Shown piece after piece: positions 54,519 through 59,352 of a stretch of 59,352 nucleotides of DNA. The notes beneath the pieces are model-generated. The model was not told the DNA's origin and did not search any database. It saw only the letters and a list, made by a program, of their open reading frames with translations. The DNA comes from Thermoanaerobaculum sp. Its GTDB lineage: Bacteria; Acidobacteriota; Thermoanaerobaculia; Thermoanaerobaculales; Thermoanaerobaculaceae. Both the position numbers and the translations under genes were made by a program. How positions within the stretch are numbered: the stretch's first letter is position 1; each line of letters begins with the position of its first letter. The stretch spans positions 1 through 59,352 of the forward strand of contig JANXCP010000002.1 of assembly GCA_025060245.1 (NCBI GenBank), given 5' to 3'.

Positions 54519-56147
54519 ATGAGCAACGACCAAGCTACCCTGACCCGTCGGCAAGCGGCCAAGCTCCTCGGGTTTGCGGCCGCGGCAGCTGCCGCCCCAC
54601 CCTTGGCTTCCTCTGCCGTGGGAGCCGCTTCTCAACCCGTTGAGGACCGGCCGTTTTCTTGGCTTGAGGCGAGCGTCCGGCAACTGCAAAAGGCCATGGA
54701 GGAAGGAGCGGTCACCGCGGAGACTCTTTGCCAGGCTTACTTGGAGCGCATTGCCCACCTAGACCCGTTCCTGCGGTCGGTGGTGGAGACCAACCCAGAT
54801 GCCGTGGCCCAGGCGCGGGAGCTGGACCGGGAGCGGCGCCACAAAGGTCCCCGAGGGCCGCTGCACGGGATCCCGGTCCTGTTGAAGGACAACATTGCCA
54901 CCTCCGATGCCATGGAAACCACCGCCGGTTCGCTAGCCTTGGTGGGCCACAAACCTCCCCGCGACGCCTTCCTGGTGGCGCGGTTGCGCCAGGCGGGCGC
55001 AGTGCTGTTAGGCAAGACCAACCTTTCCGAGTGGGCAAACTTTCGCTCCACGCACTCGTCCTCGGGGTGGAGCGCGAGGGGGGGACAGGGCGCCAACCCC
55101 TACGTGCTGGACCGCAACCCCTGCGGTTCCTCCTCCGGCACCGGCGCAGCCATTGCCGCCAACCTGGGCGCGGTGGGAGTGGGCACAGAAACCGATGGCT
55201 CCATCGTGTGCCCCTCCAACGCCTGTGGCTTGGTGGGGGTTAAACCCACCCTGGGTTTGGTGAGCCGATCGGGGATCATCCCCATTGCCGCCTCCCAGGA
55301 CACCGCCGGCCCCATGACTCGGTGGGTGGAAGATGCGGCGCTGCTGTTGGCAGCCATGGCCGGTGCGGATCCCGCGGATCCCGCCACCGTCCGTGCCCCG
55401 CGCCCGGGGGATCTCCTCTCCGGGCTGCGCCAGGACGCCCTTCGGGGTGCCCGGCTGGGGGTGCCGCGGGCAAAGCTAACCGGCTACCACCCGAAGGTGG
55501 ACCAGGTTTTCCAACAGGCCTTGGAGGTCTTGAAGGAGCTGGGGGCTGTGCTGGTGGACCCGGCGGACATCCCCCACCTGGGGGCCTACGACGAGGCGGA
55601 GTTTGAGGTGTTGCTGTACGAGTTCAAATGGCAGTTGGCCGACTACCTGGCCCACTGGGCTCCCAGTTGCCCTTACAAGGACTTGCCCTCCCTCATGGCG
55701 TTCAACGAGGAACACCGCGACCGGGAAATGCCCTTTTTTGGCCAAGAGATCTTTGAGATGGCGGCAAAGAAGGGGCCACTGACGGAAAAGGCCTACCGGA
55801 AGGCCAAAGCCACCTGCCGCAAGCTGGCTGACACTCAAGGCCTGGCCGCCACCTTTGCCAAGTATCGCCTGGATGCCCTGGTCGCCCCAACGGGCGGACC
55901 GGCCTGGGTCACTGACCTGGTCAATGGGGATCACTTCCTGGGCGGCTGCTCCACGGCCCCGGCGGTGGCTGGCTACCCCCACGTAACCGTACCCATGGGC
56001 TGGGTGCACGGCCTTCCCGTGGGCTTGAGCTTCATTGGCAAGCCCTGGCAGGAAGGCCGTTTGCTGGGGTACGCCTTTGCCTTTGAGCAGGCGACGCGCG
56101 TGCGCCGGCCACCGCGGTTTCTCTCCACCTTGAGCGCGGCCGGCTAA
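54519..56147 (+). CDS. Tat-exported amidase-signature family amidase
   Basis: 542 residues. The N-terminus TRRQAAKLLGFAAAAAAAPP is a twin-arginine signal, so it acts in the periplasm after folding. Amidase-signature triad Ser-cisSer-Lys: Lys123 in VLLKDNIAT, the Ser of NPCGSSSGTGAAIA (about 204-205) and Ser228 in GTETDGSIVCPS. Resembles exported amidases (peptide or aryl amide hydrolases) rather than GatA, which is cytoplasmic and lacks the signal. Substrate unknown. ATG at 54519 has GAGG upstream. The reading frame is open much further upstream, antisense to htrA, without conserved sequence. Confidence 0.93.
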   Translation: MSNDQATLTRRQAAKLLGFAAAAAAAPPLASSAVGAASQPVEDRPFSWLEASVRQLQKAMEEGAVTAETLCQAYLERIAHLDPFLRSVVETNPDAVAQARELDRERRHKGPRGPLHGIPVLLKDNIATSDAMETTAGSLALVGHKPPRDAFLVARLRQAGAVLLGKTNLSEWANFRSTHSSSGWSARGGQGANPYVLDRNPCGSSSGTGAAIAANLGAVGVGTETDGSIVCPSNACGLVGVKPTLGLVSRSGIIPIAASQDTAGPMTRWVEDAALLLAAMAGADPADPATVRAPRPGDLLSGLRQDALRGARLGVPRAKLTGYHPKVDQVFQQALEVLKELGAVLVDPADIPHLGAYDEAEFEVLLYEFKWQLADYLAHWAPSCPYKDLPSLMAFNEEHRDREMPFFGQEIFEMAAKKGPLTEKAYRKAKATCRKLADTQGLAATFAKYRLDALVAPTGGPAWVTDLVNGDHFLGGCSTAPAVAGYPHVTVPMGWVHGLPVGLSFIGKPWQEGRLLGYAFAFEQATRVRRPPRFLSTLSAAG

Positions 56148-56229
56148 GCCGACGTGGCAGCCGCGAACCCCCGCGGCAAACCCAGCGGTTCTTCCAGCAG
56201 GCCTGCCCGCTACCGGCGGTGAGGGGCGC

Positions 56230-56235
56230 TACCAT
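56230..56235 (+). promoter_or_regulatory. -10 (TACCAT) for leaderless CPBP-like gene
   Basis: TACCAT six bases before GTG 56242 (spacer GGCACC), no Shine-Dalgarno. Weakest hexamer of the leaderless set. Confidence 0.35.
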
Positions 56236-56241
56236 GGCACC

Positions 56242-56865
56242 GTGAACTCCAGGGTTCTGGTGCGGCGCTGGGAGCTGCCCTTGACGCTGGGCTTAGGCAC
56301 TGCCAACGTGGCCGCGGAGCTAGCAGGGGAGGGCAAAGGGGTCGTGCTCGTGGTAGGTGGTTGCCTGTGGGGTTGGTACTTTTTGCTCCGCCAGCAGGCT
56401 GAACCTGGCTTTTGGCATTCTTGGTTTGTGGTTCACCAGCCGCGGGGGGCGGGGATGTGGCTTCTGGTTCTCGGCACCACCGTGGCTGTGGCCTTGTGCC
56501 TGGCGGTTGGTGTGGTCACCGGCGGAGGACGGCTCGAGCCTTGGCTTGTGGCGATGCTCGCGGTGTACACCCCCTGGGGTCTCGTGCAACAGTTTTTCTT
56601 ACAGGAGGTCTTGGCCCGGCAACTGGACGCCCACCTGCCGCGCCGGGGAAAGGCCTTGGCTGTGGGCCTCTTTGCCGCAGCCCACCTGCCCGATGCCGCG
56701 GTGGCGGCGGTCGTGCTCCCCGCTGCCGCCTTTTGGGTTTGGGTCTACCCCAAAGTGGGTTCCCTGCTCCCCCTGGCCCTCAGCCACGCCCTGATGGGCA
56801 CCGCGTTTTTTGCTGGGGTTCAAGGGAGAACCTGGCACGAGGCGGTGGTCCTCACCCTCCGCTAA
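56242..56865 (+). CDS. CPBP-like polytopic membrane protein with altered catalytic motif
   Basis: 207 residues with six or so membrane segments. The layout resembles CPBP (Abi/Rce1-like) glutamic intramembrane proteases: motif 1 region [14 protein letters not shown], motif 2 LFAAAHLPD and motif 3 [13 protein letters not shown]. The Glu-Glu of motif 1 (EExxxR) is Gln-Gln here, while the two His are kept. Either a relative without protease activity or a different subfamily. Its last bases overlap the convergent clpB by four. GTG start chosen from the -10 spacing. Confidence 0.65.
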   Translation: MNSRVLVRRWELPLTLGLGTANVAAELAGEGKGVVLVVGGCLWGWYFLLRQQAEPGFWHSWFVVHQPRGAGMWLLVLGTTVAVALCLAVGVVTGGGRLEPWLVAMLAVYTPWGLVQQFFLQEVLARQLDAHLPRRGKALAVGLFAAAHLPDAAVAAVVLPAAAFWVWVYPKVGSLLPLALSHALMGTAFFAGVQGRTWHEAVVLTLR

Positions 56866-59352
56866 GGGGAGGGGACGGGCTCTGAGGCCACCACAGGCTC
56901 CAGAACCAGCCGGCCTTCGCGGACGGTGAGGAGCACCGTGTCCCCCTCCTGCACCCGACCGGCCAGCAGCATGCGGGCTAACGGGTCCTGGACCAAGCGT
57001 TGGATGGTGCGCTTGAGGGGACGCGCGCCGTATTCTGGGTCGTACCCTTCGCGGGCCAAGAACTCCAAGGCCTCCCCATCCGCCTGGATCTGCACTCGCC
57101 GGTCAGCCAGAAGCTGCGACAGGCGATCCAGCTGCAGGCGGACGATCTGGCGCAAGTGGTCCAGGGTGAGCTGGCGGAAGAGGAGGATCTCGTCCACCCG
57201 GTTGAGGAACTCAGGGCGGAAGGTGCGCTTGAGCTCCGCCTGCACAGCGGCCCAGAGCCGTTCCCGGTCCTGCTGACCGAGGGCGGCAATGGTCTGGGAG
57301 GCGATGTTGGAGGTCATGATCACCACCGTGTTCCGAAAGTCCACGGTGCGGCCTTTGCCGTCGGTGAGGCGGCCATCGTCCAAGATCTGCAGCAGGATGT
57401 TGAACACATCGGGGTGCGCCTTTTCCACCTCATCCAGCAGCACCACCGAATAGGGTCGGCGCCGTACCGCTTCGGTGAGTTGGCCTCCTTCCTCGTGGCC
57501 CACATACCCGGGAGGGGCACCGATCATCCGGGCTACGGAATGCTTTTCCATGTACTCCGACATGTCCAACCGCACCATGGCGCGCTCGTCATCAAAGAGA
57601 AACTCCGCCAATGCCCGGGCCAACTCGGTCTTTCCCACCCCCGTGGGCCCCAGGAAGAGGAAGGAACCCACAGGGCGGTTGGGGTCCTTCAGGCCAGCGC
57701 GGGCCCGCCGCACCGCTTCCGACACCGCCGCGATCGCCTCATCCTGACCCACGACCCGTTGGCGCAACCGCTCCTCCATGGCCAAGAGCTTGCTCTTCTC
57801 GCTTTCCAATAGCTTAGCCACCGGAATGCCCGTCCACTTGGCCACCACCTGGGCCACCGCCTCTTCCGTCACCTCCTCCGCCAGGAAGGTCCCGTGGGCC
57901 TGCTGGTGCGCCTTCAACTCCTCACTGGCCTGGGCCAGCTCCCTTCCTAGGGCGGGCATTTCCCCGTACCGCAGTTGGGCTGCCCGCTCCAGTTCACCCT
58001 CCCGTTCGGCGCGTTCGGCTGCCTCCCGCACCGCCTCCAATCGCTCCTTGAGCTGGCGAATCCGGCCAATGAGCTGCTTTTCCCGCTGCCACGAGGCCTT
58101 CATGCGGGCGATCTCCTCGGACAACTCGGCCACTGCTGCCTCCACCTGGGCCAAGCGTTCCTTGGCGTGGGGATCGGTCTCCTTGGCCAAAGCCCTTCTC
58201 TCAATTTCTAACTTGACCAGGGCTCGCTCCTTCTGGTCAATCTCCGTGGGCAGGGAGTCAATCTCAATGCGCAACCGGGAGGCCGCCTCGTCAATGAGGT
58301 CAATGGCCTTGTCGGGGAGGAAACGGTCGGTGATGTAGCGGTGGGAAAGCTGAGCTGCCGCCACCAAAGCCCCATCGGTGATGCGCACCCCGTGGTGCAC
58401 CTCGTAGCGCTCTTTCAGGCCGCGGAGGATGGCAATGGTCTCCTCCACCGTCGGCTCGCCCACCAGCACCGGCTGAAAGCGTCGCTCCAAGGCGGCATCC
58501 TTTTCAATGTACTTGCGGTACTCCGACAAGGTGGTGGCGCCAATGCACCGCAGTTCCCCCCGCGCCAGGGCCGGTTTGAGGAGGTTGGCCGCATCCATGG
58601 CCCCCTCCGCCGCTCCCGCGCCCACCAAGGTATGGATCTCATCGATGAACAGGATCACCTCACCTTCGGAGTCCACCACCTCTTTGATCACGGCTTTCAG
58701 GCGGTCCTCAAACTCGCCGCGGTACTTGGTCCCGGCGATGAGAGCCCCCATATCCAAGGCCACGATGCGCCTGTTTTTCAATACCTCGGGCACATCACCC
58801 GCGGCGATGCGCTGGGCCAAACCCTCAGCGATGGCGGTCTTGCCCACCCCCGGCTCCCCCAGCAGGACCGGGTTATTCTTCGTACGCCGTGTGAGCACCT
58901 GCATCACCCGGCGGATCTCCTCATCTCGCCCGATGACCGGGTCCAGCTTGCCGGCCTTGGCCAGCTCGGTGAGGTCGCGGCTGTACTGCCGCAGCGCTTC
59001 GTATTTCGCCTCAGGCTGGTCATCGGTAACGCGATGGGAGCCGCGAATTTCCCGCAGGGCCGCCAGCAGCGCTTCTTGGGTGACCCCGTACCGCTGCAGA
59101 AGTTCTTGGGCAGAAGAGCCCTTCACCATCGTCAGGGCGAGGAGCAAGTGCTCCACCGACACGAACTGATCCTGAAACTGGGGTGCCAGTTTGCTGGCCG
59201 CTTCCATCACCTGACGGAATTCCCGAGATAGCTGCGGTTCTGCGCCGCCGGAAATGGTGGGCAAGCGTTGCAAATCACGTTTCGCCTCCGCCATGAGGGG
59301 TGAAAGGGGTACGCCAATCTTGGCCATGAGGCGAGGTGCCAAGCCCTCCTCC
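56862..59352 (-). CDS. clpB: ATP-dependent disaggregase ClpB (5' end cut by window edge)
   Basis: About 830 residues are inside the window; the frame continues open to the right edge (EEGLAPRL...), so the first N-terminal residues and the start lie beyond. Hsp100 disaggregase working with DnaK. The partial N domain ([19 protein letters not shown]) precedes NBD1 with [15 protein letters not shown] and [25 protein letters not shown], the coiled-coil middle domain (about 390-500) that marks ClpB, and NBD2 with [21 protein letters not shown] near the edge could be read as a start, but the upstream residues match the family. Confidence 0.97.
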   Translation of the reverse strand, partial: EEGLAPRLMAKIGVPLSPLMAEAKRDLQRLPTISGGAEPQLSREFRQVMEAASKLAPQFQDQFVSVEHLLLALTMVKGSSAQELLQRYGVTQEALLAALREIRGSHRVTDDQPEAKYEALRQYSRDLTELAKAGKLDPVIGRDEEIRRVMQVLTRRTKNNPVLLGEPGVGKTAIAEGLAQRIAAGDVPEVLKNRRIVALDMGALIAGTKYRGEFEDRLKAVIKEVVDSEGEVILFIDEIHTLVGAGAAEGAMDAANLLKPALARGELRCIGATTLSEYRKYIEKDAALERRFQPVLVGEPTVEETIAILRGLKERYEVHHGVRITDGALVAAAQLSHRYITDRFLPDKAIDLIDEAASRLRIEIDSLPTEIDQKERALVKLEIERRALAKETDPHAKERLAQVEAAVAELSEEIARMKASWQREKQLIGRIRQLKERLEAVREAAERAEREGELERAAQLRYGEMPALGRELAQASEELKAHQQAHGTFLAEEVTEEAVAQVVAKWTGIPVAKLLESEKSKLLAMEERLRQRVVGQDEAIAAVSEAVRRARAGLKDPNRPVGSFLFLGPTGVGKTELARALAEFLFDDERAMVRLDMSEYMEKHSVARMIGAPPGYVGHEEGGQLTEAVRRRPYSVVLLDEVEKAHPDVFNILLQILDDGRLTDGKGRTVDFRNTVVIMTSNIASQTIAALGQQDRERLWAAVQAELKRTFRPEFLNRVDEILLFRQLTLDHLRQIVRLQLDRLSQLLADRRVQIQADGEALEFLAREGYDPEYGARPLKRTIQRLVQDPLARMLLAGRVQEGDTVLLTVREGRLVLEPVVASEPVPSP

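Noticed and set aside
56148-56229. G+C-rich inverted repeats after the amidase gene (CCGCG/CGCGG) as a terminator
   Set aside because: The stem is short and no T run follows, so termination cannot be supported.

Overview
The window is G+C-rich (about two thirds by eye), densely packed bacterial chromosome. It carries housekeeping genes and no mobile element, CRISPR array or rRNA. The genes suggest a diderm (LPS glycosyltransferases, a TonB-dependent receptor, a SurA-like chaperone, a lipoprotein phosphatase). The Oar-like TonB receptor with an N-terminal carboxypeptidase-regulatory domain, the DUF4388 protein, futalosine menaquinone genes and a Rieske/cytochrome b complex with a multiheme cytochrome together point to Acidobacteriota or a close relative. 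That assignment is inference from gene content, not a measured phylogeny.

Layout. 1-4.5 kb: phosphate ABC transporter genes pstS-pstC-pstA (pstA cut by the left edge), divergent from a lipoprotein phosphodiesterase/phosphatase, with a PHO-box-like repeat between them. 6.4-13.8 kb: TonB receptor, a glycosyltransferase, a 5'-nucleotidase and a methylmalonyl-CoA mutase large chain. 13.9-18.4 kb: DUF4388 protein, SDR epimerase, rnc and murA. 18.4-26.2 kb: a PDZ/GAF/GGDEF membrane protein, HIT protein, lytic transglycosylase, SurA-like protein, a two-gene glutamine-dependent NAD synthetase and rsmI. 26.2-31.7 kb (minus strand): the rplU-rpmA-obgE-nadD-rsfS-bEBP-rlmH-dksA-like-holA run, which contains a sigma-54 activator-like protein with altered catalytic motifs. 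31.8-34.7 kb: two membrane or lipid-linked glycosyltransferases. 34.8-44.4 kb (minus): tRNA-Lys, tRNA-Leu, tig, clpP, clpX, lon, engB, rho, mqnA and mqnC in one direction, apparently led by a promoter inside the preceding glycosyltransferase gene. 44.4-46.9 kb: GT9, GT2 and ymdB. 47-49.8 kb: a Rieske/cytochrome b/nine-heme cytochrome operon, facing a NapH-like iron-sulfur membrane protein. 51-56.9 kb: dicarboxylate symporter, rsgA, HtrA protease, a Tat-exported amidase and a CPBP-like membrane protein. The right edge cuts clpB.

How they work together. Phosphate acquisition (Pst, exported phosphatase, 5'-nucleotidase) forms one theme. Protein quality control (tig, clpP, clpX, lon, clpB, htrA, SurA-like) forms a second. 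Menaquinone synthesis by the futalosine route and a menaquinol-oxidising bc-type complex form a respiratory theme. NAD synthesis is represented by nadD and a split nadE.

Regulation. Several genes at the head of transcription units have a TANNNT-type -10 hexamer 6-7 bases before the start codon and no Shine-Dalgarno, which suggests leaderless mRNAs. Genes inside operons mostly overlap by 4 bases or have a clear Shine-Dalgarno. Every intergenic stretch is shorter than about 120 bases.
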